Positions 1 to 7,698 are shown, counted from the first letter of the stretch. The stretch is DNA of 17,041 nucleotides from Firmicutes bacterium CAG:194 (GCA_000432915.1 HF995245.1:1-17041), one strand, 5' to 3'. Numbers and translations are program-made. The notes: a model not told the origin generated them from the sequence alone.

Positions 1-2
1 CC

Positions 3-44
3 GCTACTTCGTAGCTCATTTTGCTCATGTATGGCTTCGCCATA
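3..44. repeat. Two short hairpins at the left window end
   Basis: GCTAC(3-7)-TTC-GTAGC(11-15) and TATGGC(30-35)-TTC-GCCATA(39-44) are perfect short palindromes, both with a TTC loop. They resemble in style the hairpins clustered at the right end (16799-17015), which also carry short T-rich loops. There is no coding signal around them. Confidence 0.6.
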
Positions 45-108
45 AAAAGAAAAAAGGGAACTTTCCTCTGCAAGCAGGCTTGCTCGGAATGTTCCCTTTT
101 TTCTTTTT
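44..108 (-). terminator. Rho-independent terminator of the chemoreceptor gene
   Basis: Positions 44-61 and 91-108 are perfect 18-base inverted repeats. An inner GCAAGC/GCTTGC hairpin (70-75/78-83) sits in the loop. Read on the minus strand, the stem follows the stop codon at 121-123 by a few bases, and its 3' arm ends in a long U-rich run interrupted by one C. The purine-rich 5' arm means the structure could also work weakly in the other direction. Confidence 0.9.
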
Positions 109-120
109 CCTCTCAGTTTG

Positions 121-2250
121 TTACATCTTGAAGATCGCGAGGGCTTCGTCGAGTTTACCGGCGAGCTGGCGAAGGTTTTCAGATGAAACCTCGAGGCTGT
201 TCATCGTATCACTCATGCCATGTGCGGAGTTCATTGTACTCGTTGTAGAAGCTTCATTCTGCTCGGAAATAGATGCCAGATTATGTACCACATCCTGAAT
301 GGCATCTCCCGAATCACTTAGAACACTGACCTTTCCACGGATATTTTCAATATTATCAAGCGAGTTGCTGACACCAACAGCCACTGCATTGGATTTCTCC
401 ATTGTCTCATCCAGCTTTTGCTGCTGCTGATCCATCTTCACCTTCACTTCTTCCATTACCTCAACCATGCGGTTAGATTCGGTTATGATCTCAGCAATGA
501 TCTTTTCTACTTCCTCTGCCGTCGTATTGGACTGCTCAGCCAGTTTGCTGATCTGCTGGGCAACAACCGCAAATCCACGACCTGCATCTCCAGCTCTGGC
601 AGCTTCGATACTTGCATTTAAGGAAAGAAGATCTGTCTCATCTGCAATATTCTGGATCATTGTGATCGCAGACTGGATGGATGCGATCGAATCATTCAAT
701 GTATTGATCTGTTCTGCTATCTTTGTCACAGAAGTACTTGCTTCTTCATTGGAGGCATTTAATTCTCCGATGATCACCTCTGAAGCCTTTTCTGCATCTG
801 ACATCTGCTCTGCATGTCTGGTCAGCGAATCTACCTCATCTGTAATATATGTGATCTGCTCACCGATCCGATCCACATTATGCTTTGCAACACCGGTTTC
901 GTCTGCCTGCGTTGCAGATCCCTTGGTAATTTCCTCCAGCGACTGGTAAACTACGTCCACGGTTCCTCTTGTATTAATGGCCATATTGGTCAGCTGATCT
1001 GCCGATGTGATCAGGTCTGAAGAAGATTTCTTAATATCTGAAACAATACGCCTCAACGCATTCTGCAGCTGAATGGAAATATTGTAAATATCTCCCAGCT
1101 CATCGTTACGCTTTGTGATCTTCTTATTCACATTAGTAGAAAGCTCTCCCTTCACGATCTGGCCTAAGAACTTTCTTGTCTCTTCCATGACTGATACCAT
1201 TTTGGATGCAAGCAGCACAATAATGATCGATACAACACCCATCAGAACCACAGACATAATAATGATCTTCGTTGTCTGCCCCTTGATATTGGCCTGTACA
1301 TCTTCGGACTCTTTTGCAACTCCGATCGCACCTGCTACCGCACCATCCGCATTTAAAAGCGGCTGATAATATGCATAATAGGTATGTCCTTCAATATCTG
1401 CGTTTTCCACAAAAACAGACTCACCTTTATTAATCTGTTCTGCAATTTCCTTATCCAGTCTTGTACCGGTAGATCTTCCGCCCTTTTCGCGCTTCACGGT
1501 TGTGATCAGACGCATGTTGTAAAAATACAACGTCATTTCAAATCCGGTTCTTTCCTTAAGTGCATCAATCAGTTTATTATCACCGGTGATCAGCACTTCA
1601 CCTTTGGTAACACGTCCTACCTGATCCTGCTTATAGTCACCTTCATACAGATTGCTATATGTTTCATCCAGAGAGGCTGCTACGATCTGAAGAGATTTTT
1701 TTATCTCTTCTTCCAGTCCGGACTGTAATGACTTTGTGCTGAACATAGTGATCATAATACAGATCGCCAGCATCGGAACAAGTGCCAGAAGTAACATTCT
1801 GCGGGAAAAAGTAAAAAATCTCTTTTTCGTACCAATGTCTGCAACCGGAACAAATTCTTCCTGCCCACTTTCTTCTGCAGCTGCTTCCTCTGCCATATCT
1901 GAGCCATACTCTGCTTCCACCGCGTCTGTAGCACTGTCTGCTTCCGGTATCGGCTGTTCTTCCTCATCTGTATCTTCTGCCTCTGCAGATTCCACGGTTT
2001 CTGCGGGTTCCGTTTCTACAGGTGCCTCTTCTGTACCCATATCATCTGCAGGCTCCTCTTCTGTTTTCTGACTGTTCTCTGCCACGGCATATCTCTCAGC
2101 CTCCGGCTGCGGTACGGCTTTTTCAGGCTCTTCCTCAGCCTGTTTGATCTCTTCTCCGCTGGCTGCCTTATCAGCCATCATCTTTGCAAAGAGCGCATCA
2201 ATATCGATATCCTTTTCCTGCTGATTCTTATCTAATTCTTTATCTGCCAT
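121..2250 (-). CDS. Methyl-accepting chemotaxis protein with acidic N-terminal extension
   Basis: A 709-residue transmembrane chemoreceptor that would signal to CheA/CheW. Residues 1-145 are a very Glu/Asp/Ala-rich cytoplasmic segment. TM1 is about 152-170, followed by an extracytoplasmic Cache-like sensor of about 155 residues (171-325) and TM2 at about 329-348. A HAMP domain (349-402) and a cytoplasmic coiled-coil signalling domain follow. The diagnostic hairpin tip is at about 535-575 (LLSLNASIEAARAGDAGRGF). The start is fixed by AGGAG 6 bases upstream of the ATG at 2250. No C-terminal CheR-docking pentapeptide (NWETF type) is visible; the protein ends in IFKM. The N-terminal extension is unusual, because most chemoreceptors begin within a few residues of TM1. 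The ligand cannot be told. No flagellar or che genes are in the window, so this is an orphan receptor locus. Confidence 0.95.
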   Translation of the reverse strand: MADKELDKNQQEKDIDIDALFAKMMADKAASGEEIKQAEEEPEKAVPQPEAERYAVAENSQKTEEEPADDMGTEEAPVETEPAETVESAEAEDTDEEEQPIPEADSATDAVEAEYGSDMAEEAAAEESGQEEFVPVADIGTKKRFFTFSRRMLLLALVPMLAICIMITMFSTKSLQSGLEEEIKKSLQIVAASLDETYSNLYEGDYKQDQVGRVTKGEVLITGDNKLIDALKERTGFEMTLYFYNMRLITTVKREKGGRSTGTRLDKEIAEQINKGESVFVENADIEGHTYYAYYQPLLNADGAVAGAIGVAKESEDVQANIKGQTTKIIIMSVVLMGVVSIIIVLLASKMVSVMEETRKFLGQIVKGELSTNVNKKITKRNDELGDIYNISIQLQNALRRIVSDIKKSSSDLITSADQLTNMAINTRGTVDVVYQSLEEITKGSATQADETGVAKHNVDRIGEQITYITDEVDSLTRHAEQMSDAEKASEVIIGELNASNEEASTSVTKIAEQINTLNDSIASIQSAITMIQNIADETDLLSLNASIEAARAGDAGRGFAVVAQQISKLAEQSNTTAEEVEKIIAEIITESNRMVEVMEEVKVKMDQQQQKLDETMEKSNAVAVGVSNSLDNIENIRGKVSVLSDSGDAIQDVVHNLASISEQNEASTTSTMNSAHGMSDTMNSLEVSSENLRQLAGKLDEALAIFKM

Positions 2251-2330
2251 AGTAACTCCTTACAACAGTATCTCTTCACACTGTTCCCATATTGCATTTT
2301 GCCGTTTTCCATTATGGTTTATCTCACATT

Positions 2331-2359
2331 ATTATACCATACAACGTTAGGAAAACCAA
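2331..2359 (-). promoter_or_regulatory. Promoter of the chemoreceptor gene
   Basis: On the minus strand a perfect TATAAT (2331-2336) is preceded by TGG, which makes an extended -10. A weak -35 TTGGTT (2354-2359) lies 17 bases further upstream. It gives a leader of about 75 bases before the ATG at 2250. It looks like a vegetative sigma-factor promoter rather than a flagellar sigma-28 one. Confidence 0.65.
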
Positions 2360-2382
2360 GCAAAAAGCCCCTTTTCACCACA

Positions 2383-3339
2383 TTATATAATGATATTTCT
2401 GTCTTCACCTTTCAAGAAAGCTTCTATGTTTTTATAAACCTCGTTGACCAGTCTTTCACGTGCCTCCACAGATGCCCATGCCATATGTGGTGTAATGATC
2501 AGCTTGTTGCTGTCCTGGATCTTTCCAAGCGGATTATTTGCTGCGATCGGCTCTTTTTCAAGCACATCCAGTCCAGCCGCTGCGATCTCTCCGCTTTCCA
2601 GTGCGTCATACAGATCTGCACTGTTAACAACCGGGCCCCTTGCCACATTGATCAGAAGTGCGGTTTTCTTCATCTTGGAGAGTGCCTCTTTGTCGATAAA
2701 GTTTCTCGTCAGGTCAGAAAGTGGGCAGTGCAGGGATAAAATATCGGACTGCGCAAGCAGCTCATCCTTGGATACCTGCTCATATTCCGTACAGGTGCTC
2801 TTTCCTGTCACAGAATGAAAAATAACTTTACAGCCGAAAGCTGTTGCGATCTTGGCAACCATTCTGCCGATATTACCCATTCCGATAATTCCCCATGTCT
2901 TGCCTGCAAGCTCTGTGAAAGGCAGATCAAAATTGCTGAACCGATCCTGCGCACCATAAGAACCGTCCTTTACATAGGTATCATAATGTGGCAGATGCTC
3001 TAATAAGTAAAGTGCCAGGGCAAATGTATGCTGTGCCACTGCAGCAGTGGAATAATCCTTCACATTGGCAACCTTAATTCTTCTCTTTTTACAATATTCC
3101 AGATCAATATTGTCAAAGCCGGTCGCAAATTCACAGATCAGCTTTACATTCGGCGCATCTTTTAACGTCTCTTCATTCATTGGTGCTTTATTGGCAATGA
3201 TGATATCAACATCCTTTACCTTTTCAGCCGCATCTGCCGCTACTGTATTTCTATAATAAGTAACCTCTCCAAAATCTTCAAAACAAGTTACATCAATATC
3301 TGTTCCGACACTGTTTCTCTCTAAAACTGCTATTTTCAT
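2383..3339 (-). CDS. D-isomer-specific 2-hydroxyacid dehydrogenase (glycerate dehydrogenase/hydroxypyruvate reductase-like)
   Basis: A 318-residue NAD(P)-dependent oxidoreductase that would interconvert a 2-keto acid and a D-2-hydroxy acid in the cytoplasm. Length and layout match the family: a split catalytic domain (about 1-100 and 285-318) around a Rossmann domain. The dinucleotide-binding GMGNIG is at 153-158. The catalytic triad is present: Arg234 (in NVARGP), Glu263 (in EKEP) and His285 (in TPHMAW). The position after the second Rossmann strand reads HSVTGK, without the Asp typical of NAD-specific members, so NADP use is possible. AGGAG lies 8 bases before the ATG at 3339. Glycerate/hydroxypyruvate is the best substrate guess from overall resemblance; phosphoglycerate, lactate or formate dehydrogenase activity is less likely. 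It lies downstream of the glycoside hydrolase on the same strand but has its own promoter. Confidence 0.9.
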   Translation of the reverse strand: MKIAVLERNSVGTDIDVTCFEDFGEVTYYRNTVAADAAEKVKDVDIIIANKAPMNEETLKDAPNVKLICEFATGFDNIDLEYCKKRRIKVANVKDYSTAAVAQHTFALALYLLEHLPHYDTYVKDGSYGAQDRFSNFDLPFTELAGKTWGIIGMGNIGRMVAKIATAFGCKVIFHSVTGKSTCTEYEQVSKDELLAQSDILSLHCPLSDLTRNFIDKEALSKMKKTALLINVARGPVVNSADLYDALESGEIAAAGLDVLEKEPIAANNPLGKIQDSNKLIITPHMAWASVEARERLVNEVYKNIEAFLKGEDRNIII

Positions 3340-3396
3340 TTATGATCTCCTTTTCTTGCTGTTCGTTTTCTGTCATTGTCTCAGCCAGTCTTATTT

Positions 3397-3425
3397 ATTA
3401 TACACAAGACAGCAATATATTACAA
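3397..3425 (-). promoter_or_regulatory. Promoter of the 2-hydroxyacid dehydrogenase, overlapping the upstream stop codon
   Basis: Minus strand: TTGTAA (3420-3425), a 17-base spacer, then a perfect TATAAT (3397-3402). The last three bases of the -35 box (TAA, 3420-3422) are the stop codon of the glycoside hydrolase gene, so the promoter begins exactly where the upstream coding region ends. No terminator separates the two genes, so read-through is also possible. Confidence 0.7.
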
Positions 3426-5642
3426 GATAAACTCCTGATACACACCACTGTCACTGCTGTCTGAGATCCATACACGGAATTTACCCGGTTCACTTCCGTA
3501 GCTTCCGTCCGCACGCACAAACCGGAGCATTTCTTCGGTGATCCGGAAACCGATCTCCTTCTTCTCGCCCGGCTTTAAGCTGACTTTTTCTATTCCTTTC
3601 AGTTCTTTCACAGGGCGGGCAACAGAAGCTGTCACATCACGGATATAGAGCTGCAGTACATCACTGCCTTCCCTCTCTCCTGTATTTTGTATGCATACGG
3701 ATGCTGTTATCTCGCCGTTCTCTGTCAATCTGTCTGAAGAAAGTATGACATCCGATATGGTAAACCCTGTATAGGAAAGACCATACCCAAACGGATATAA
3801 TGGTTCATTTGGAATATCCAGATATTTGGACAGGTATCTTTCTTTTTTCTGTGGATCATTTGGTCTTCCCGTCGCCAAATGATTGTAATAAACAGGAATC
3901 TGTCCTACACAGTAAGGGAAACTCATCGGCAGTTTCCCGGATGGATTTACTTTCCCTGTCAATGCATCTACAATGGCGTGGCCGCCTTCTGTTCCCGGAA
4001 GCCATACTTCCAGCACTGCTTTCGCGTTTTCCTCTACTTCACGCAGGTCAAGCGGTCTTCCATTAAACAGCACGACCACAATATTGGCATTGACTTTTGC
4101 AACCTCCCGCAAAAGCACGAGCTGCGGCTCCGGAATCCGGATATCTCCCCGGCTTGTTGCCTCACCGCTTTGCAGATAATATTCGCCGATCGGCATTACA
4201 ACGATCTCTGCCTGCTTTGCTGCTTCTATCGCTTCCTGCAGCATCTGCGTTCTTTCCGCTTCCGTATATTCCACAGGCAACACATTCCCTGCCTGATCAA
4301 AGCCCTCAAATACATAGCCCTGTGGCATAAAAGCACTCCCCTGCACATATGTAGTTTTTGTGCTGTCGAATACTTCTTCCGCTGCCTCACGGATCGTCAC
4401 GCAATCCTTTACATCTCCGGAGATCGCCCATGTACTGATCAGACACTTGCTGTCTGTATAAGGACCGATAAAGGCAATCTTCTTTTCCGTCGACAGCGGA
4501 AGCAGTCCACCTTCGTTTTTCAGAAGTACAAAGGTCTGCGCTGCTGCCTTTCTGGCAAGTGCTCTGTGTGCCTCTGTCAACTGCATTTGCGCTTCTTTTT
4601 CAGCTCCCATGCCTTTATAGGGGTCTTCAAACAGTCCAAGCTTGTTTTTCAGTGTCAGAATACGGAGCACACTTTCATCGATCAGTGCTTCCGGAATCGT
4701 TCCGTCTTCCACCAGTCTGATCAGCTCACTTCTGTAGCACTCTGTCATCATATCAATATCCACACCCGCAAGTGCAGCTTTATGCGCCGCATCTTTGGCA
4801 TCCTCCGAGCAGCCATGCGCGATCGTTTCATAAATAGCCGCAAAATCTGAGATCAGTACCCCGTCAAATCCCATTTCTTCCCGGAGCACTTTTTTCATCA
4901 GCCACTGATTGATCGTCGCCGGAACACCGTTTACCGTATTAAACGATGTCATCACCATACCGGCTCCTGCTTTGATCCCTTTTTCATAAGCAGGCAGATA
5001 TTCATTGCGGAAGGAATTTTCAGATACTTCTACCGTATTATAGTCCCGTCCGCCTGTTGCACCGCCGTATCCTGCAAAATGCTTCACACAGGCGCAGACC
5101 TTTCCTTCCCGGCTCATATCGTCTCCCTGCAGTCCCTGCACCATAGCCTCCGCAAACAGTCCGTTTAAATACGGATCTTCCCCGGTCGATTCCATCACAC
5201 GTCCCCATCTGGGATCACGCACCAGATCGACCATCGGCGAAAATGCCACATGGATTCCGCCGGCTGCTGCCTCTTTCGCTGCGACAGACGCACAGTCTCT
5301 TGCAAGCACCGGATCAAAGCTCGCTCCCTGTGCAAGCGGAACCGGAAATATTGTTTTCATACCATGGATCACATCATACATAAACATCTGCGGAATATGA
5401 TGCGGCTGGTTTTCCATATAGCTTTTCTGGATCCTGGCAAGCTTTTCCCCGCCATATAAAAGAAGACTGGAGCCCGCCATCTTCAAATCTTCCTCCGTTA
5501 CCTTCATATCTGCCATCATAGGACCGGTTATAATTCCCTGCTCCTTTGCATCATAGAGCATTCCGACCATCTGTACCATCTGCCCGATCTTTTCTGTCAG
5601 CGACATATCCTGCAGTAGTGCAAGTATCTGTTTCTGCTTCAT
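3420..5642 (-). CDS. bglX-like: Glycoside hydrolase family 3 (beta-glucosidase/xylosidase type)
   Basis: A 740-residue family 3 glycosidase that would remove glucose or another sugar from the non-reducing end of beta-linked oligosaccharides. There is no signal peptide, so it acts in the cytoplasm on imported oligosaccharides. The N-terminal TIM-barrel (about 1-330) carries the family motifs: YDVIHG (89-94), RDPRWGR (142-148), the KH pair at 187-188, and the nucleophile Asp266 in VLISDF. The alpha/beta sandwich (about 365-580) holds Glu494 in SGEATSRGD, the likely acid/base. A fibronectin-III-like domain (about 635-735) closes the protein, as in BglX. GGAGGTG lies just before the ATG at 5642. 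SDF replaces the commoner SDW next to the nucleophile. The exact sugar cannot be told. No sugar transporter is directly next to it. Confidence 0.95.
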   Translation of the reverse strand: MKQKQILALLQDMSLTEKIGQMVQMVGMLYDAKEQGIITGPMMADMKVTEEDLKMAGSSLLLYGGEKLARIQKSYMENQPHHIPQMFMYDVIHGMKTIFPVPLAQGASFDPVLARDCASVAAKEAAAGGIHVAFSPMVDLVRDPRWGRVMESTGEDPYLNGLFAEAMVQGLQGDDMSREGKVCACVKHFAGYGGATGGRDYNTVEVSENSFRNEYLPAYEKGIKAGAGMVMTSFNTVNGVPATINQWLMKKVLREEMGFDGVLISDFAAIYETIAHGCSEDAKDAAHKAALAGVDIDMMTECYRSELIRLVEDGTIPEALIDESVLRILTLKNKLGLFEDPYKGMGAEKEAQMQLTEAHRALARKAAAQTFVLLKNEGGLLPLSTEKKIAFIGPYTDSKCLISTWAISGDVKDCVTIREAAEEVFDSTKTTYVQGSAFMPQGYVFEGFDQAGNVLPVEYTEAERTQMLQEAIEAAKQAEIVVMPIGEYYLQSGEATSRGDIRIPEPQLVLLREVAKVNANIVVVLFNGRPLDLREVEENAKAVLEVWLPGTEGGHAIVDALTGKVNPSGKLPMSFPYCVGQIPVYYNHLATGRPNDPQKKERYLSKYLDIPNEPLYPFGYGLSYTGFTISDVILSSDRLTENGEITASVCIQNTGEREGSDVLQLYIRDVTASVARPVKELKGIEKVSLKPGEKKEIGFRITEEMLRFVRADGSYGSEPGKFRVWISDSSDSGVYQEFIL

Positions 5643-5676
5643 AAAGCACCTCCGTATCCATTCTTACTCTCTCTTT

Positions 5677-5705
5677 ATTGTAACTTGTCCTATCTGTATT
5701 TTCAA
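5677..5705 (-). promoter_or_regulatory. Promoter of the GH3 gene
   Basis: Minus strand: TTGAAA (5700-5705), a 17-base spacer and TACAAT (5677-5682), about 28 bases before the Shine-Dalgarno sequence. It stands back-to-back with the plus-strand promoter at 5766-5794, leaving about 60 bases between the two -35 boxes for shared regulation. No clear operator palindrome was seen there. Confidence 0.7.
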
Positions 5706-5765
5706 TCATTTCCCATCCGCAATTGCGGCCGGGATTTCTCTTCTGTAATCTTAACTGGATTCATA

Positions 5766-5794
5766 TTGAAATCGGAGAATCGGAAGCATATAAT
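5766..5794 (+). promoter_or_regulatory. Promoter of the 142-residue membrane protein
   Basis: TTGAAA (5766-5771), a 17-base spacer and a perfect TATAAT (5789-5794). The expected transcription start near 5801 leaves a short leader before the ribosome site at 5813-5823. Confidence 0.75.
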
Positions 5795-5830
5795 AAGGCA
5801 GGAATAAATTACAGGAAAGGAGGAAGCAAT

Positions 5831-6259
5831 ATGAAACAAGCATCTTACAGGCGCAGCAGAACTGCCTGCCTGCTTCTTCTTATTCTGTTCCTTCTTTCTG
5901 TTCTGGACAAAAATCCGGAAATACCTTCCGCGGATGAAATACCCTATCTGGGTTACACACAGACAACCTCTGTTCCCTGTATTCTGGAGGAAGATACGGG
6001 GATCATTCCTGATTTTATCAACGCAGAAGAAAACTTTTATGCAAGTCATGCGGTTGTATTAAACCGTTCTACAGCAAGACGGCTTACCAATACAAAAGCC
6101 GATCTTACCTGTCACGAAGCAGCAGGCTATTGCGCATTCTGCATCCTGCTGACGCTCATGCTCTTTTATCTGGCAGCAGCCTTTCTGTGCAGCCGCCAGT
6201 TTATCATCCGATATATCCATGATCAGGATGGGCAGAAAAACAAACTCCTTTATTTTTAA
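5831..6259 (+). CDS. Small two-helix membrane protein, function unknown
   Basis: 142 residues. I do not recognise the family. A basic N-terminus (KQASYRRSR) precedes a hydrophobic helix at about 11-25, or an uncleaved signal anchor. A polar segment of about 75 residues (26-99) follows, then a second helix at about 100-120 and a basic tail. The charge pattern predicts both ends inside and the middle segment outside. Four cysteines (50, 94, 101, 104) are present. The ATG at 5831 is chosen because AGGAAAGGAGG ends 7 bases upstream and a consensus promoter stands before it. An in-frame upstream extension to 5723 would overlap that promoter and lacks a ribosome site. The opposite-strand reading at 5702-6049 was judged a shadow. 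Confidence 0.75.
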   Translation: MKQASYRRSRTACLLLLILFLLSVLDKNPEIPSADEIPYLGYTQTTSVPCILEEDTGIIPDFINAEENFYASHAVVLNRSTARRLTNTKADLTCHEAAGYCAFCILLTLMLFYLAAAFLCSRQFIIRYIHDQDGQKNKLLYF

Positions 6260-6312
6260 CGATCCAGAGCCGTATAAATCGCAGCAAGCAGGTCATTAAT
6301 AGCAGTCTTTCT

Positions 6313-6368
6313 GGATTTACATGGCGAATGCAGTACGGAAAAGTAACTATATGCATTCCGTAAAATTC
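6313..6368 (+). other. Overlapping inverted repeats in the leader of the 41-residue peptide gene
   Basis: GAATGCA (6326-6332) can pair with TGCATTC (6352-6358), while TACGGAA (6334-6340) can pair with TTCCGTA (6356-6362). The two right arms share TTC, so the helices exclude each other. The outer segments GGATTTAC (6313-6320) and GTAAAATTC (6360-6368) partly extend the first helix. It ends just before the ribosome site AAAGGAGA. It may be a structured leader; no known riboswitch class was recognised. Confidence 0.35.
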
Positions 6369-6391
6369 AAAAATAAAGGAGATTATTAAAA

Positions 6392-6517
6392 ATGGGAACA
6401 GGATTAACAGGTGTATTACTTTGTGCAGGAATTACAGTAGCATTGGCAGTTGCATGTATTTTGATCGGAAAGGGATTATCCCTGGTTACCGATAAAATGT
6501 TACCTGATAACAAATAA
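6392..6517 (+). CDS. 41-residue single-helix membrane peptide
   Basis: A short gene of 41 codons plus stop, preceded by AAAGGAGA about 9 bases upstream of the ATG. After a Gly-rich start (MGTGLTG), a hydrophobic helix runs over about residues 7-33 (LLCAGITVALAVACILIG, then GLSLV), followed by a short polar tail ending TDKMLPDNK. It is a typical small membrane peptide. I do not recognise a family. It lies between a membrane-protein gene and the riboswitch-controlled exchanger, all on the plus strand, but the exchanger has its own promoter. The good ribosome site and the clean amphipathic layout support a real gene. Base composition alone is weak evidence at this length. Confidence 0.6.
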   Translation: MGTGLTGVLLCAGITVALAVACILIGKGLSLVTDKMLPDNK

Positions 6518-6538
6518 AATTGCACATGCCACATCTTT

Positions 6539-6555
6539 ACCGGTTCTTAACCGGT
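6539..6555. repeat. ACCGGTT palindrome upstream of the exchanger promoter
   Basis: ACCGGTT (6539-6545), a 3-base loop and AACCGGT (6549-6555). No U-run follows, so it is a poor terminator. It ends 6 bases before the -35 box at 6562, so it could be a regulator site or a weak transcript end for the 41-residue peptide gene. Confidence 0.4.
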
Positions 6556-6561
6556 TAGTGA

Positions 6562-6590
6562 TTGACATCCTGCTGCTTCTGCCATAGTAT
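6562..6590 (+). promoter_or_regulatory. Promoter of the riboswitch-exchanger transcript
   Basis: A perfect TTGACA (6562-6567), a 17-base spacer and TAGTAT (6585-6590). The predicted start at about 6597-6598 coincides with the first paired base of the aptamer below, which supports both calls. Confidence 0.8.
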
Positions 6591-6597
6591 ACTTACT

Positions 6598-6723
6598 ATA
6601 AAAGGGAGTAGTTTGCATCTGCTGATGTCATAATGATCGTCATCACGCCGTAAGGCCGGTTATTGTGGGTAAGTAACGAGACTTTTATCGACTATTTTGT
6701 ATGCGATAAAGGTCTCGTTTTTT
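6598..6723 (+). ncRNA. Mn2+-sensing yybP-ykoY riboswitch with terminator expression platform
   Basis: The leader begins with AUAAAAGGGAGUAG, matching the conserved 5' element (AAAGGGGAGUAG) of yybP-ykoY aptamers. It has the conserved 3' element as AACGAGAC (6675-6682). The closing helix P1.1 is AUAAAAG (6598-6604) with CUUUUAU (6682-6688). The inner arms include a GCC-GTAA-GGC hairpin (6648-6657); I did not resolve every helix. The 3' strand of P1.1 also forms the 5' arm of a strong terminator: 6675-6690 pairs with 6704-6719 (16 pairs, one G-U), followed by a run of U. By the known mechanism of this class, Mn2+ binding would stabilise P1.1, prevent the terminator and switch the exchanger on. 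The first motif has GGGAGUA rather than the commoner GGGGAGUA, because one G pairs in P1.1. Confidence 0.85.
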
Positions 6724-6751
6724 ATGCTTTTATCGCGGAAAGGACCAAATT

Positions 6752-7669
6752 ATGGAATATGTATGGTTAGTTGTAGGTTTTGTGCTCCTGATCAAGGGAG
6801 CGGATTTCTTCGTGGATGGCAGTTCTTCCCTCGCCCGGCTTCTACGTGTCCCAAGCGTGATCATCGGACTGACGATCGTTGCCATGGGAACCAGTGCTCC
6901 GGAAGCCTCTGTCAGCATGAGTGCTGCACTGAGCGGAAGCAATGAGATCGCTCTCAGTAATGTCATCGGATCCAACATTTTTAATGGGCTTGTCGTGGTC
7001 GGCATATGCGCCTTTATGGCAGCCTTCTCCACCAACAAGGACATTTTAAAACGTGATCTTCCACTCAATATCCTAATCACTTTTATTTTGTGCATCATGC
7101 TTGCAAACGGAGTACTCAGCCGTCTGGAAGGGATCCTTCTTCTGATCGGTATGACAGCGTATCTGATCTCTATGGTCATATCTGCCCTGAAAAACAGACA
7201 GGACGAAGAAAATGGCAAGGTGTTGTCCCTGCCAAAAAGTCTTCTGTATATCGCCGGTGGTCTGATCGCAGTTATCGCAGGAGGAAATCTTGTCGTCGAT
7301 AATGCCTGTATTATTGCGGAAAGCTTCGGTGTCAGCCAGAACTTTATCGGCCTGACGATCATTGCGGTCGGTACTTCCCTTCCTGAGCTTGTTACTTCTA
7401 TTGTCGCTACCAGAAAGGGAGACAGCGGTCTTGCGCTCGGCAATGCGATCGGATCGAATATTTTCAATATTCTGTTTATCCTGGGTATTTCTGCTGCGAT
7501 CACGCCACTTGCCGTCCTGTCCGAATCCGTGATCGACTGCATTTTACTTCTGCTCAGTGCCATTCTGCTGTATATCTTTGCCCGCAGCAAAAAGTCCATG
7601 TGCAGATGGGAAGGCGCGGTATGTATCCTTTTATATATCGCTTATACGGGATATCTGTTTGTGCGATAA
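6752..7669 (+). CDS. CaCA-family cation exchanger (YrbG-like), probable Mn2+/Ca2+ exporter
   Basis: A 305-residue inner-membrane antiporter of the K+-dependent Na+/Ca2+ exchanger-like family (COG0530). Two inverted halves each carry the ion-binding alpha repeat: GTSAPE (46-51) with GSNIFN (73-78), and GTSLPE (207-212) with GSNIFN (234-239). The acidic residues Glu51 and Glu212 that bind the cation are both present. About ten hydrophobic helices fill the length, with a short cytoplasmic loop near 145-160 (KNRQDEENGK). The full length matches the family. GAAAGGA lies before the ATG at 6752. The Mn2+ riboswitch in the leader indicates that the physiological substrate is probably Mn2+, with Ca2+ possible. 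The neighbours do not otherwise bear on metals. Confidence 0.93.
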   Translation: MEYVWLVVGFVLLIKGADFFVDGSSSLARLLRVPSVIIGLTIVAMGTSAPEASVSMSAALSGSNEIALSNVIGSNIFNGLVVVGICAFMAAFSTNKDILKRDLPLNILITFILCIMLANGVLSRLEGILLLIGMTAYLISMVISALKNRQDEENGKVLSLPKSLLYIAGGLIAVIAGGNLVVDNACIIAESFGVSQNFIGLTIIAVGTSLPELVTSIVATRKGDSGLALGNAIGSNIFNILFILGISAAITPLAVLSESVIDCILLLLSAILLYIFARSKKSMCRWEGAVCILLYIAYTGYLFVR

Positions 7670-7698
7670 TACGAAAACAAATATCGGTGTCAAAATCC

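Noticed and set aside
467..949. Plus-strand open frames of 67-160 residues inside the chemoreceptor gene
   Set aside because: They are antisense to a fully recognisable protein, lack ribosome sites and have no family resemblance.
3879..4850. 323-residue plus-strand open frame inside the GH3 gene
   Set aside because: It is long but antisense to an unbroken family 3 hydrolase with all motifs; its composition (many Cys, His, Arg, Phe) is that of a shadow frame.
5702..6049. 115-residue minus-strand frame opposite the 142-residue membrane protein
   Set aside because: The plus strand has a consensus promoter and a strong ribosome site; this frame has neither and would run across the divergent promoters.
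6590..6675. TACTTAC/GTAAGTA pairing as the closing helix of the riboswitch
   Set aside because: The left arm lies upstream of or within the predicted -10 element and would not be transcribed; the AUAAAAG/CUUUUAU helix fits the known P1.1 and the transcription start.
6730..7599. 289-residue minus-strand open frame opposite the cation exchanger
   Set aside because: It mirrors a conserved membrane protein with both alpha repeats, lies downstream of a plus-strand riboswitch, and has Ser/Pro/Arg-rich shadow composition.
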